Assembly (NCBI GenBank): GCA_024274875.1 | Contig: JAJSAH010000005.1 | Location: 1 to 33,077, forward strand | Direction: 5' to 3' | Source of the DNA: an archaeon | Lineage (GTDB): Archaea > Micrarchaeota > Micrarchaeia > CAILAH01 | Length of the DNA: 33,077 nucleotides | Shown: positions 22,644-31,233 of the stretch, piece after piece | Position numbering within the stretch: position 1 is the stretch's first letter | How the letters are laid out: every line of letters starts with the position of its first letter | Program-made: the position numbers and the translations under genes | Notes under the pieces: model-generated | Database searches by the model: none | What the model was told of the DNA's origin: nothing | Seen by the model: the letters and a program-made list of their open reading frames with translations, nothing else

Positions 22644-23105
22644 TTACTGTTGTGCTGAAATTGCAAGTTGAATCACAGATTTGAGCGGACCATCGCATTT
22701 CTCAAGCATTTGCTTATCAGGCATCTCACCACTCTGCAAGAATTTGATATCGCTTTGGCTGAGCGCGCAAGTCATATCCGCACCTTTAATCCCAGACGCG
22801 AACATTTGATACTCTTCAGGAATAGCACCGCTGCTTATCTCATCAAGCCTTAGATACACAATGCAGTCTCCTGCTGATGACCTTCCCTTAACTTTCATAT
22901 ATAGTTTTGCTTGGTCATTATCTAAGTTCATCTCTGCTGGTTCGCACGCAACGATTTTTCCCTCGATGCATTCAACAGTTTCGCACTTCTCCACATGTAT
23001 AGGGGGATTAGCTGGTTGGTATTTTTGCGCATCCATCCCATTCTCGAACAGTCCGCAGAGCCCTGCGAATAACATTAGTCCAAAAAGCAATGCAACTTTT
23101 TCCAT
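22644..23105 (-). CDS. Small exported protein, possibly lipid-anchored
   Basis: Unknown family. The ATG at 23105 (MEKVALLFGLMLFAGLCGLF) is chosen over the GTG two codons upstream because a TATA-like box lies 25 bases before it. The N-terminus is a signal peptide; the Cys in FAGLCG could be a lipobox-like site, though the match is imperfect. The mature region has six further cysteines (KCETVECIEG, ACEP, DCIVY, TCAL, KCDG), suggesting three disulfides, and is acidic. Its promoter lies against the 3' end of the HD gene, so it is transcribed on its own. Confidence 0.6.
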   Translation of the reverse strand: MEKVALLFGLMLFAGLCGLFENGMDAQKYQPANPPIHVEKCETVECIEGKIVACEPAEMNLDNDQAKLYMKVKGRSSAGDCIVYLRLDEISSGAIPEEYQMFASGIKGADMTCALSQSDIKFLQSGEMPDKQMLEKCDGPLKSVIQLAISAQQ

Positions 23106-23124
23106 AACCACTTATTTGCAAGCA

Positions 23125-23134
23125 CTTTTATATA
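23125..23134 (-). promoter_or_regulatory. TATA-like box for the small exported protein
   Basis: On the minus strand the sequence reads tatataaaag, centred 25 bases before the ATG at 23105. This spacing is that of a leaderless archaeal transcript. It lies in the short gap after the HD phosphohydrolase gene. Confidence 0.5.
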
Positions 23135-23138
23135 TTTA

Positions 23139-24125
23139 TTATATACACAGGGCGTTTTGCATGCCCTCTTCATTTTTAATGTGTCTAGATGAGAATACGC
23201 ATAAAAACCATCTCTTAACATCCTTTGACCTTCGATCATCTGAAATCAGCACGCATATGTCTTCTTTGTCAAACCCTTCCAATTCTGCGATCTCGTTCAC
23301 AGCGCGCACGCGCTCGTTGATTTTTGATAGTTTTGGTGGTTCATCAACCACTATCCTGAACTGCTCCTCATAATACTCATGCTTCTTCAAACTTCCCATA
23401 ATCTTCGGTGCATGCTTTGAGAGAAAGTCAATCGCTTGTTCATCAGTCATTCGGAAATAGTTCTCGTCCAAATGCTCATAACTTAGATCGTGCGCGCGTT
23501 TAAGCATTGCCCACGCAGCCATATTCCAATGCGAATTTGCCAAGTAGTTATATACTCTCCATCTTGTTCTTTTCCATTTCTCCGCATCCATTCTAAAATA
23601 TACATCGTCTTTAATAAGCTCAAACCTCTGCGCAAGCTCGTGCCTTGAATATATCGGCTCATTTTTAAGCACAATTGTATCAAACTTGTGCAAGTTATCT
23701 ATGTTATCCAAATCAATCTTTCCGAACATGATTTTTGAAATGCTTTGACCCTTATCAAAAATTTGCATTACCTGATTGTAGATCCCGCATTCCCTCAGCA
23801 TCCCTGAAATGCTTGATTGCATTATCAATACTTTGGATAACTTCTCATGGTCGTATCCAAATTTTGCTTCCATATATTCCTCAGCTATATGGTTAAAAGG
23901 GGGGCTTCCTATGTCATGCAGCAACCCTGAGACAGCTATCGCAGTTTTCCATCTACTAAAACTTTCGTTTAGCATATTAGATAATCTTGATACGCTGACG
24001 GAATGTTCATACCTATCAGGAATTGGACCAGGAAACTCTGCAAACTGCTTAGGGACTGCTGATAGAGATATGCCTCTAAGCCTTTGCACATGTCGATGTT
24101 TTGCGATTCTCTTTATTATGCTCAT
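23139..24125 (-). CDS. HD-domain phosphohydrolase (dGTPase/SAMHD1-like)
   Basis: 328 residues. The metal-binding HD motif is seen as His41 (DRYEHSVSVSRLS), His70-Asp71 (SGLLHDIGSPPFNH) and a distal Asp in KIDLDNIDNLHKF. The PGPIPDRYEHS and HDIGSPPFNH blocks are those of the COG1078-like group of HD hydrolases that includes dNTP triphosphohydrolases, where deoxynucleotides are hydrolysed to nucleoside plus triphosphate; substrate here is inferred. The C-terminal part (PPKLSKINERVRAVNEIAE and on) is less conserved. The ATG begins directly after the MutL stop with no gap, so it belongs to the mutS-mutL unit, which suggests a link between nucleotide pools and repair. Confidence 0.82.
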   Translation of the reverse strand: MSIIKRIAKHRHVQRLRGISLSAVPKQFAEFPGPIPDRYEHSVSVSRLSNMLNESFSRWKTAIAVSGLLHDIGSPPFNHIAEEYMEAKFGYDHEKLSKVLIMQSSISGMLRECGIYNQVMQIFDKGQSISKIMFGKIDLDNIDNLHKFDTIVLKNEPIYSRHELAQRFELIKDDVYFRMDAEKWKRTRWRVYNYLANSHWNMAAWAMLKRAHDLSYEHLDENYFRMTDEQAIDFLSKHAPKIMGSLKKHEYYEEQFRIVVDEPPKLSKINERVRAVNEIAELEGFDKEDICVLISDDRRSKDVKRWFLCVFSSRHIKNEEGMQNALCI

Positions 24126-25814
24126 TCAACCAATCCTTTTGAATTTTCTTTCTAGATCTCCCCAACTCATCCGCACCACGGTCGGCCTGCCATGAGGACA
24201 TGTATATGGATTTCTGCATAATTTAAGGTTTTCTATAATTGATTTCATTTCAGCATGCGATAGAATATCTCCGCCTTTGACGGCGGCTCTGCATGCCTTA
24301 GTGGCAACAACTGAATCCATTCTATCTATATCATGTTTTCCATACGTTTTTATCTCATCGATAATATCTATGATCACTTTCGGGTTAGATGCTTTACCGA
24401 ACACTGCAGGCACAGATACTACTGCATACTCAAACTTGCCAAACCTTTCAATGTCGAACCCATACCTTTCCAGCAAGTTAGCGTGTTTTGAAATAAGTTC
24501 ATCTTGCTCAGCGCTAACAGCGATTATGAAGGGCTTGATCAGTTCGTTCTTAGATACAGCATTTTTTGATAACTGATCCATAAATTTTTCATATAGAATT
24601 CTCTCTTGCGCTGCGTGTTGATCAATCAAAACAATCCCTGAATTATCATATCCTACTAGATAAGTCTTGTTTACTTGCCCCAACAGCAATATGTTGTTGA
24701 ATTTCGAGGTCTCATGCCCAGCATTTATCTTCTTGCAGACAGGTTTGACAGTAATATCGCTAAAATCCAACTGCACTCCTTTTTCAATGGGATATGCATG
24801 CGCGCTTTTTGCAAGTTTTGCGTCAGCATCCACGGACACAAAATTGTCTTTGGTTATAATGCTATCTCTTATTGCATTTATTATGCATTCCTTAACAGAA
24901 TGCTCATTTCTGAACAATATCTCTTCTTTAGATGGATGCACATTCACATCAATCATTTTGGGATCAATATTTATGTAGAGCACGAACACAGGATTGCGCT
25001 CCAAAAACAATTTATCAGCATATCCTTCTTCAACGGACTTGCTAACCAAGTTATTCTTCACGAGCCTGCCATTAACGAACAGTACTTGATAATCCCTGGT
25101 TTTGCGCGTGTATCCTGGTTTTGATATAAAGCCCAAGATTGCTACGCCCCCTGCTGAATGTTTAGTTTCAACGACATTGCGCGCAATCTCTTTTCCGAAC
25201 GCGTGGTATATCTTATTAACTAGGGTTGTTTTTGGTGAGTTAAACGCAAGATTTCCGTCTTTGTAGAGCATAAAATGTATGTTTTGGCTAGCTAGAGAAT
25301 ACCTTGTAATAAGCGCAAGTATGCTCTGAAATTCTGCATCATCAGATTTCATGAATTTCAAACGTGCTGGAAGTTTGCTTAACAGATTGCGTATCTCAAC
25401 AACAGTGCCTCTGTTAATATCGCTTTTGCTTATTTGAATAGGGTTTCCCTGAGAATCAAACACTGCTTTATATCCATTTGATTGAACAATCAGATCGCTA
25501 ACTGCTGAGATGCTGGCGAGCGCCTCTCCCCTGAACCCTAAAGTATTGATGCGCAGTAGGTCATCTTCAACCTTAAGTTTGCTTGTTGTATGCCGCTTCG
25601 CGCATAATTCAAGATCATCTTTGCTCATTCCTCTGCCGTTGTCCGCAACGCGTATAAGAAGTTTGCCGCCCTTATCAATATGCACTTTTATTTCTTCAGC
25701 ACCCGCATCGATGCTATTCTCTATTAGTTCTTTAACCACTGATTTAGGAGATGTGATAACTTCTCCGGCAGCGATTTTGTCGCGCACTTTTTCAGGAATA
25801 GCGATTATACTCAT
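24126..25814 (-). CDS. mutL: DNA mismatch repair protein MutL with endonuclease motif
   Basis: Couples MutS mismatch recognition to strand incision. Start set at MSIIAIPEKVRDKIAAGEVI with GAGGTG six bases before; the ORF-track start is a GTG three codons upstream. N-terminal GHKL ATPase motifs: VVKELIENSIDAGA, VADNGRGM and NTLGFRGEALASI. C-terminal: the endonuclease motif DQHAAQERILYE (D-Q-H-A-x2-E-x4-E), ATKACRAAVKGGD (ACR) and CPHGRP. So this is the nicking type used where MutH is absent. 562 residues. The ribosome site lies against the mutS stop. Most archaea lack MutS1/MutL; the pair is likely acquired from bacteria. Confidence 0.96.
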   Translation of the reverse strand: MSIIAIPEKVRDKIAAGEVITSPKSVVKELIENSIDAGAEEIKVHIDKGGKLLIRVADNGRGMSKDDLELCAKRHTTSKLKVEDDLLRINTLGFRGEALASISAVSDLIVQSNGYKAVFDSQGNPIQISKSDINRGTVVEIRNLLSKLPARLKFMKSDDAEFQSILALITRYSLASQNIHFMLYKDGNLAFNSPKTTLVNKIYHAFGKEIARNVVETKHSAGGVAILGFISKPGYTRKTRDYQVLFVNGRLVKNNLVSKSVEEGYADKLFLERNPVFVLYINIDPKMIDVNVHPSKEEILFRNEHSVKECIINAIRDSIITKDNFVSVDADAKLAKSAHAYPIEKGVQLDFSDITVKPVCKKINAGHETSKFNNILLLGQVNKTYLVGYDNSGIVLIDQHAAQERILYEKFMDQLSKNAVSKNELIKPFIIAVSAEQDELISKHANLLERYGFDIERFGKFEYAVVSVPAVFGKASNPKVIIDIIDEIKTYGKHDIDRMDSVVATKACRAAVKGGDILSHAEMKSIIENLKLCRNPYTCPHGRPTVVRMSWGDLERKFKRIG

Positions 25815-25824
25815 TTCACGCACC

Positions 25825-28323
25825 TCACACAGACCAAATATTAATACTGGTCTGTTTATCTTCCTCTATGCTTTTACCGCCTTTTGTTAATCTGCTCAGA
25901 GTTTCCCTATGCAAGAAGTCGTTTTGTTCAAGCATTTTTGAAATTTTGCTGGCGTTTTGCACAACTTTGTTAGGCAGTCCAGCAATTTTTGCGACATGAA
26001 CTCCATAACTTTTGTCAGTGCCGCCTTCGCACAGTTTATGCATAAACACAACTCCATTCTCCTCTTCTTTCACTGCAACATTGTAATTCTTAACAAAACC
26101 ATATTTAAGTGCAATCAGGTTGAGCAGATGGTAATGCGTAGCAAACAGAGTTTTGCACTTAATGTTTTCCGCGATGTATTCTACTATCGCCCACGCTATT
26201 GCCATACCATCATAGGTAGAGGTTCCCCTGCCGATTTCATCCAAGATTACTAAAGAGTTCTCTGTTGCATTATTGAGTATGTTGGCGGTTTCGGTCATTT
26301 CCATCATGAATGTTGATTGCCCGCGCCAAATATCATCTCTTGCACCAACCCTTGTAAATATGCGGTCGAACACTGCAAGGTTTGCTGATTTGGCAGGCAC
26401 ATAACATCCCATCTGTGCCATTATGCATATGAGCGCAACCTGTCTCATAATTGTTGATTTGCCAGCCATATTTGGACCTGTTATTATGGCTATTCTGTTA
26501 TTGCAGTCCATGCGAACATCATTAGGGATAAAATTAACCACAGCGCTCTCAACCACAGGATGTCTTCCCTCCTTTATATCAAGCACTCCGTCGTTGTTCA
26601 GTGATGGCCTGCAATAACCGCAATTGTGCGCAAGTTCTGCAAAACACATGTAAACATCAAGCTCAGCAATTTTATCTGAAATGCTGTGCAATTTATCAAC
26701 ATGTTCTTTTGCACGCTTAACCACCTGCGCATATATCTCTGATTCGAGCTGCCTGATCTTTTCTTCTGAATTAAGCAACGTTACCTCTATCTCCTTAAGC
26801 TCTGGAGAAATATACCTTTCCGTTGCAACCTGCGTTTGTTTGCGCACATATGCCTTCGGTACCATTCCTGCCTTGGATTTTGGGACTTCTATGAAATACC
26901 CTATAATTTTATTATATCTCACTTTAAGAGTTCTTATGCCGGTTTTTTCTCTTTCCTTCTGTTCAAATTCAGTCAACCATTTTTTTGAATTGTCAACCAA
27001 TTCTTTGATCCTGTCAAGCTCCTCACTGTATCCTTGCTTTATGACACCGCCGTCTCTAACAACCGATTTAGCATTTTCATCTATGCTCTCGCGTATTAAA
27101 TTCTCAATCTGTTCAGCGGTGTCCATAATTGAAAAATCATTGTAGAATGCGGTTTTAAGGCTTAAATCGCTAATGATTTTTTTAAGTTTCCTGCAATTCT
27201 CCAATGACTGCTTTAACATGAGCAGTTCTCTCGGTAGCACGGTTTCATAGGATATGCGCGCAGATATACGCTGCACATCACCAATATGTTTAAGCACATT
27301 CTTAATCTCCTCAATTGCCATTGGATTACTAGTGACCTCCCCAACATTATCGAGCCGTTCATTAATCTGTTTAACATCTGCAAGCGGTGACAGCATAAAT
27401 TTTTTGATTAGCCTGTTTCCCATAGGCGTGACAACTCCTTTGAATACGCTCAACAAAGTGCCTCTTTCAGAACCGTCAACCTGGTTTCTCACCAAATCAA
27501 GATTTCTTATGGTAATTGCATCAATCAGCATATTGTTGGATGCAGCATAGTATGATATCTTGCCTGCGCCCAGTGCAATTTTCCCGAGCAAAGTGTAATC
27601 GAGGTATGATAGCATTCCGGAGATTGCTTTGCGCGATAATTCATGCTCATCCAAACCATATGATGAAAACGACCTAACGCCAAACATTTTGTTCAATAAG
27701 TATGAGCCGTTTTCTTCATCGAATTTGTATGATTCAACTTCACTTATTTTAAACCCAAACTGCTTGCTGAGTTTTCCAACCCATTCATACCCAGGCAGAT
27801 TTCCTTTAGGAACGATGATTTCAGACGGTTTATATTTTTCAATTTCTGTTTCGATGCTATTCTCATCTGTTTCGGTAGTATGCATCTCCCCAGTTGAAAC
27901 ATCGCATGCGCACAACCCTATGCCGCGATTATCAGAATAAAAGCTCATTATGTAATTGTTTGATTTCTCATCTATCATATGCGGTTCGATCACCGTGCCT
28001 GGAGTGACTATTCTCACAACGCCTCTTTTAACCAATCCCTTTGCCTTTTTTGGATCCTCCAACTGTTCTACGATAACAACTTTATGCCCTTTATCAACGA
28101 GTTTTTTTAGGTATGTATCGAGCGCATGGTATGGTATGCCTGCAAGCGGGGCTTTTTTATCGCCTTTGCCTCTGTTTGTCAGCACAATATTAAGATCATT
28201 CGCGACGGTTTTCGCATCATCATAAAATGTCTCGTAGAAATCTCCCATTCTGAACAATACGATGCAGTCATCATACTTGCGTTTTACATCCCAATACTGC
28301 CTCATGGCTGGAGTAAGCTCCAT
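25825..28323 (-). CDS. mutS: DNA mismatch recognition protein MutS (MutS1 type)
   Basis: Recognises mispairs and small loops. 832 residues, full length. The mismatch-binding domain starts MELTPAMRQYWDVKRKYDDC, with FRMGDFYETFYDDAK carrying the F-Y-E mismatch wedge (Phe-x-Glu). Then come connector, lever and clamp domains, and the ATPase: Walker A ITGPNMAGKSTIMRQ, the STFMMEMTETANILNNAT segment, Walker B LVILDEIGRGTSTYDGMAIAWA, and TLFATHYHLL. These identify MutS1, not the MutS2 group (no Smr domain). A TATA-like box 26 bases before the ATG suggests a leaderless transcript. It heads mutS-mutL-HD. Confidence 0.97.
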   Translation of the reverse strand: MELTPAMRQYWDVKRKYDDCIVLFRMGDFYETFYDDAKTVANDLNIVLTNRGKGDKKAPLAGIPYHALDTYLKKLVDKGHKVVIVEQLEDPKKAKGLVKRGVVRIVTPGTVIEPHMIDEKSNNYIMSFYSDNRGIGLCACDVSTGEMHTTETDENSIETEIEKYKPSEIIVPKGNLPGYEWVGKLSKQFGFKISEVESYKFDEENGSYLLNKMFGVRSFSSYGLDEHELSRKAISGMLSYLDYTLLGKIALGAGKISYYAASNNMLIDAITIRNLDLVRNQVDGSERGTLLSVFKGVVTPMGNRLIKKFMLSPLADVKQINERLDNVGEVTSNPMAIEEIKNVLKHIGDVQRISARISYETVLPRELLMLKQSLENCRKLKKIISDLSLKTAFYNDFSIMDTAEQIENLIRESIDENAKSVVRDGGVIKQGYSEELDRIKELVDNSKKWLTEFEQKEREKTGIRTLKVRYNKIIGYFIEVPKSKAGMVPKAYVRKQTQVATERYISPELKEIEVTLLNSEEKIRQLESEIYAQVVKRAKEHVDKLHSISDKIAELDVYMCFAELAHNCGYCRPSLNNDGVLDIKEGRHPVVESAVVNFIPNDVRMDCNNRIAIITGPNMAGKSTIMRQVALICIMAQMGCYVPAKSANLAVFDRIFTRVGARDDIWRGQSTFMMEMTETANILNNATENSLVILDEIGRGTSTYDGMAIAWAIVEYIAENIKCKTLFATHYHLLNLIALKYGFVKNYNVAVKEEENGVVFMHKLCEGGTDKSYGVHVAKIAGLPNKVVQNASKISKMLEQNDFLHRETLSRLTKGGKSIEEDKQTSINIWSV

Positions 28324-28342
28324 GCCTAATATTAGCGGTTCT

Positions 28343-28355
28343 CATTTTTTTAAGT
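28343..28355 (-). promoter_or_regulatory. TATA-like box for the mutS operon
   Basis: The minus strand reads acttaaaaaaatg, centred 26 bases before the mutS ATG at 28323, giving a leaderless start. The remaining 56 bases up to the PUA gene stop show no other feature I can name. Confidence 0.5.
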
Positions 28356-28411
28356 GTTTTTGCAATTCACGAGCGCAAATCTCCATCACGCAGCGGAATT
28401 GCAGAGCATTA

Positions 28412-28870
28412 TCACAATTTATCGCGGTCCCACAACCAATCCCCTACATAGTGCATGTTAATAATAACTTTTCCAGTTTTCAACGATTTCATCTGCTCGG
28501 AATCAAACAGCGCTTTCCCAAGCGCGAGAACTTTTCCATGCCTTTCTTCTCTAATCGCAACAATTTCACCCTTAACGATGCCATCATCGATAGATACTAT
28601 TCCTGGCCGCATTATATCGGCTCCGTTCGAAATGAACCTTACTGCCCCCATATCAACCACAACTGATTTTAGCGAGCATCCATGTTCATAAATCCAATTT
28701 ATCGTGGGCACCCACTTACTCCCTTGCTTAAAATATGCGCTCTTGCTGTTTACCATAAGGATATCAAACCCTTTCTCATTATCTATCTCAACCACATCTT
28801 TTTTTGAGATTTGCAGCAGTCCTCCCTTTTCCAATGCGCGTATCTCTTTATTGCTTAATCTTCTTGCCAT
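28412..28870 (-). CDS. PUA-domain RNA-binding protein (MCT-1/Tma20-like)
   Basis: 152 residues. The C-terminal half is a PUA domain: VVVDMGAVRFISNGADIMRPGIVSID, then GEIVAIREERHGKVLALGKAL and YVGDWLW. The N-terminal half (NKEIRALEKGGLLQISKKDVVEI) matches the pre-PUA domain of archaeal homologs of MCT-1/Tma20, proteins linked in eukaryotes to translation re-initiation and tRNA handling. The archaeal role is inferred. Its 5' end overlaps the membrane-protein gene by 23 bases, so both are in one transcript. Confidence 0.85.
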   Translation of the reverse strand: MARRLSNKEIRALEKGGLLQISKKDVVEIDNEKGFDILMVNSKSAYFKQGSKWVPTINWIYEHGCSLKSVVVDMGAVRFISNGADIMRPGIVSIDDGIVKGEIVAIREERHGKVLALGKALFDSEQMKSLKTGKVIINMHYVGDWLWDRDKL

Positions 28871-29165
28871 GGTATCCTCTCAACATCCAAACCTTTTTTA
28901 TAAACGGAAGCGCAAGAGTTGATAGTATGAAACCTGCAGTTGGAATTACTGCGTTCAACCAAGGCCCTTCGGTTCCAATTTGTTGCATATATATCCCTAT
29001 GATTATATATGTCATTATAGCTATGATAATCCTTCTTGACCAGGAAGTTTCCCATGCTTTGTCCTGTTCAACAAGCGCATTTCTTTTTTTGATCGCCAGT
29101 AATTCGTTTTCGAGGGCAGAAATTCTCTGTTCATGATTGTCTCTTGATGCGTTCGCATTTACCAT
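28848..29165 (-). CDS. Coiled-coil plus two-helix membrane protein
   Basis: I start at MVNANASRDNHEQRISALEN (105 residues) since the upstream part of the ORF is poorly structured and the short form has the coherent layout. A coiled-coil (EQRISALENELLAIKKRNALVEQ) is followed by KAWETSWSRRIIIAIMTYIIIGI, a periplasmic-side loop (QIGTEGPWLNAVIPTAG) and a second helix ending LPFIKKVW. The KAWETSW...TY...NPWLNA-PT-GF-LSTL layout recalls small hypothetical membrane proteins common in DPANN and CPR genomes. Function unknown. Its stop lies 23 bases inside the PUA gene, as noted there. Confidence 0.6.
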   Translation of the reverse strand: MVNANASRDNHEQRISALENELLAIKKRNALVEQDKAWETSWSRRIIIAIMTYIIIGIYMQQIGTEGPWLNAVIPTAGFILSTLALPFIKKVWMLRGYHGKKIKQ

Positions 29166-29230
29166 AGTGGATATTTTGCACATAATGAATTTATGTTTTA
29201 TTTGGAAACTGGCAGATGCGCTAGGTAATT

Positions 29231-29240
29231 TTTTTATATT
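29231..29240 (+). promoter_or_regulatory. TATA-like box for the UvrD-like helicase
   Basis: The sequence tttttatatt is centred 26 bases before the ATG at 29262, which suggests a leaderless mRNA. The gap also serves the divergent minus-strand membrane-protein/PUA operon. Confidence 0.5.
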
Positions 29241-29261
29241 GTTCATTTATAATCATCTATC

Positions 29262-31184
29262 ATGCATTATTTGAGCAACCAACAGAAAAGGATCGTTTTT
29301 TCGAACCATCCAGTTCAAATGGTGATTGCCGGGCCAGGATCTGGCAAAACATATGTCCTCACGCAAAAAGTTATCCATATATTAAAACAGGGGGTCTCTG
29401 AGAACGAAATAATCCTGCTTACATTCACTAATAAAGCCTCAAAAAATATGCTAAATAGGATTGAAAAATGCCTGGGATACAGACCTGGCATTCTAGGTGG
29501 AACCTTCCATCATATTGCAAACAAGTTTTTGAGGGAAAATGCACACTTCATAGGATACAAAAAAAATTATTCAATTATCGATGAGAGGGATTCAGTTGAT
29601 TTATTGAAGAGGGTGCTGAACGATCATTTTCATGATGTTGGTGATGCAATACCTAAACCAAGAGTTTTGCACAAAATTATTTCTTACTGCAAAAATTCCA
29701 AGACAAGCATCTCATCTTATTTAGAGGCGAATCTTAAAGGTTATATGGATCAGTCGTATCTCATTAATGAGATTATGAAAAAATACGATGATAGGAAGAA
29801 GCTCTTCAATATGATGGATTTTGATGATTTGTTGATATATTTTAACACATTGTTATCCAATAAAAATTTTAGGTGCAGTTTTCAGAATAAATTTACTCAT
29901 ATATTTGTAGATGAATTTCAGGATACGAACAGAATTCAATTTGATATTGTGCTTAAGATGCACAAAAATGGAAATAATTTATTCGTGGTTGGCGATGATT
30001 GTCAGAGCATATATGCGTTTAGGGCAGCTGACGTGAGAAATATGCTGAATTTCAAAAAGTGGTTCAACAACGCAAAATTTTTTTATCTGACTGAGAACTA
30101 CCGAAGTTCAAAAGCCATAATCAGTTTGGTGAACGAAATCATAGCTAATAATGTGAATAAGTTTGAAAAGAACCTGAAGTCTGTATCTTCTCTTGGATTT
30201 AAGCAACCCCGCCTTAATCTGTTCAACGATTTGGCAAGTGAAGCAAATTATGTGGCGGACAAAATTGAGGGTATGATAAAGAGGAATTGCGTTCTCCCTT
30301 CTGAAATAGCTGTTCTATATCGCTCAAATTATCAATCAGCGCACATCGAGATGGAGTTGTTGAAACGAGGCATCAAATATGTTAAGTTTGGAGGCCTTAA
30401 GTTTTTTGAGCAATCCCATATAAAGGATGTCTTAGCATTCCTTAAGGTATGCAATAATATGGATGATGAGATTGCATGGCTAAGGATTCTAAAATTGTTC
30501 GATGGAATAGGGGACATGACTGCTAGTGCGGTTTTTTCAAGAATAAGCGGTTTAGATGATGCACATCGCGCGTTAAGCAAAATCAATGATTCAAAGTTAA
30601 ATCAAATTAGAGAACTTATTAAATTATCAATAAATAAGTCGCCAGCCGACGCAATAGGCATATTCTTGGATGAGTTTTATAAACAATATATTAAGAAAAA
30701 ATACGGCGACTCTTATGATGAAAGAATAGAGGACATAGAGCAATTACTGAGCATTGCTAGTGAGTATGATCTGGTTGATAAATTTATTAGCGATTCTTTG
30801 CTAGATGCAAATTTAGTTGATGTCAACGAACCCAATTCAAGAATAATCTTATCAACAATTCACCAAGCAAAAGGGCTTGAATGGGATAATGTGTTCATCG
30901 TGGGTTTGGTGCAGGGTGCGTTTCCAACTAAGCATTCGTTGCATAGTGTTGAGAAATTAGAAGAGGAAAGAAGATTGTTTTATGTTGCGTGCAGCAGAGC
31001 AAGAACTGTTATTGAACTGTGCGCACCATTATCAAACAATGAATATTTTAATAGTTCCAGTTGCGTTGAAGTGTCGCAGTTTGTTTCAGAGGTTTCAAAT
31101 CTTTTGAAGAGCCATGACTATGCATCAAAGGAAAACAGCGATGATTATTCACTCGATTTTTTGAGCGCAGACAACTTATTGTGA
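29262..31184 (+). CDS. UvrD/Rep-family superfamily 1A DNA helicase
   Basis: A 3'-5' helicase by family. Motifs in order over 640 residues: Q-like LSNQQKRIV; Walker A IAGPGSGKTYVL; Ia LTFTNKAS; II HIFVDEFQDTN; III VVGDDCQSIYAFRAAD; IV LTENYRSS; V LSTIHQAKGLEWDNVFIVGL; and VI EEERRLFYVACSRA. So both RecA domains and the 1B/2B insertions are intact and the enzyme should be active. Length is typical of UvrD/PcrA/Rep, but the C-terminus is short and acidic and lacks the Tudor-like PcrA tail. Its stop is one base from an in-frame ATG of the coiled-coil gene that follows. A repair role is likely; a link to the neighbour is unproven. Confidence 0.93.
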   Translation: MHYLSNQQKRIVFSNHPVQMVIAGPGSGKTYVLTQKVIHILKQGVSENEIILLTFTNKASKNMLNRIEKCLGYRPGILGGTFHHIANKFLRENAHFIGYKKNYSIIDERDSVDLLKRVLNDHFHDVGDAIPKPRVLHKIISYCKNSKTSISSYLEANLKGYMDQSYLINEIMKKYDDRKKLFNMMDFDDLLIYFNTLLSNKNFRCSFQNKFTHIFVDEFQDTNRIQFDIVLKMHKNGNNLFVVGDDCQSIYAFRAADVRNMLNFKKWFNNAKFFYLTENYRSSKAIISLVNEIIANNVNKFEKNLKSVSSLGFKQPRLNLFNDLASEANYVADKIEGMIKRNCVLPSEIAVLYRSNYQSAHIEMELLKRGIKYVKFGGLKFFEQSHIKDVLAFLKVCNNMDDEIAWLRILKLFDGIGDMTASAVFSRISGLDDAHRALSKINDSKLNQIRELIKLSINKSPADAIGIFLDEFYKQYIKKKYGDSYDERIEDIEQLLSIASEYDLVDKFISDSLLDANLVDVNEPNSRIILSTIHQAKGLEWDNVFIVGLVQGAFPTKHSLHSVEKLEEERRLFYVACSRARTVIELCAPLSNNEYFNSSSCVEVSQFVSEVSNLLKSHDYASKENSDDYSLDFLSADNLL

Positions 31185-31233
31185 TATGTTCGCTACCACA
31201 ATATATATAAACAAGATATTATCAAATTTCTGC

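Noticed and set aside
25814-25823. GTG start for MutL
   Set aside because: It lies within the ribosome site GAGGTG itself; the ATG at 25814 begins the conserved MutL N-terminus.
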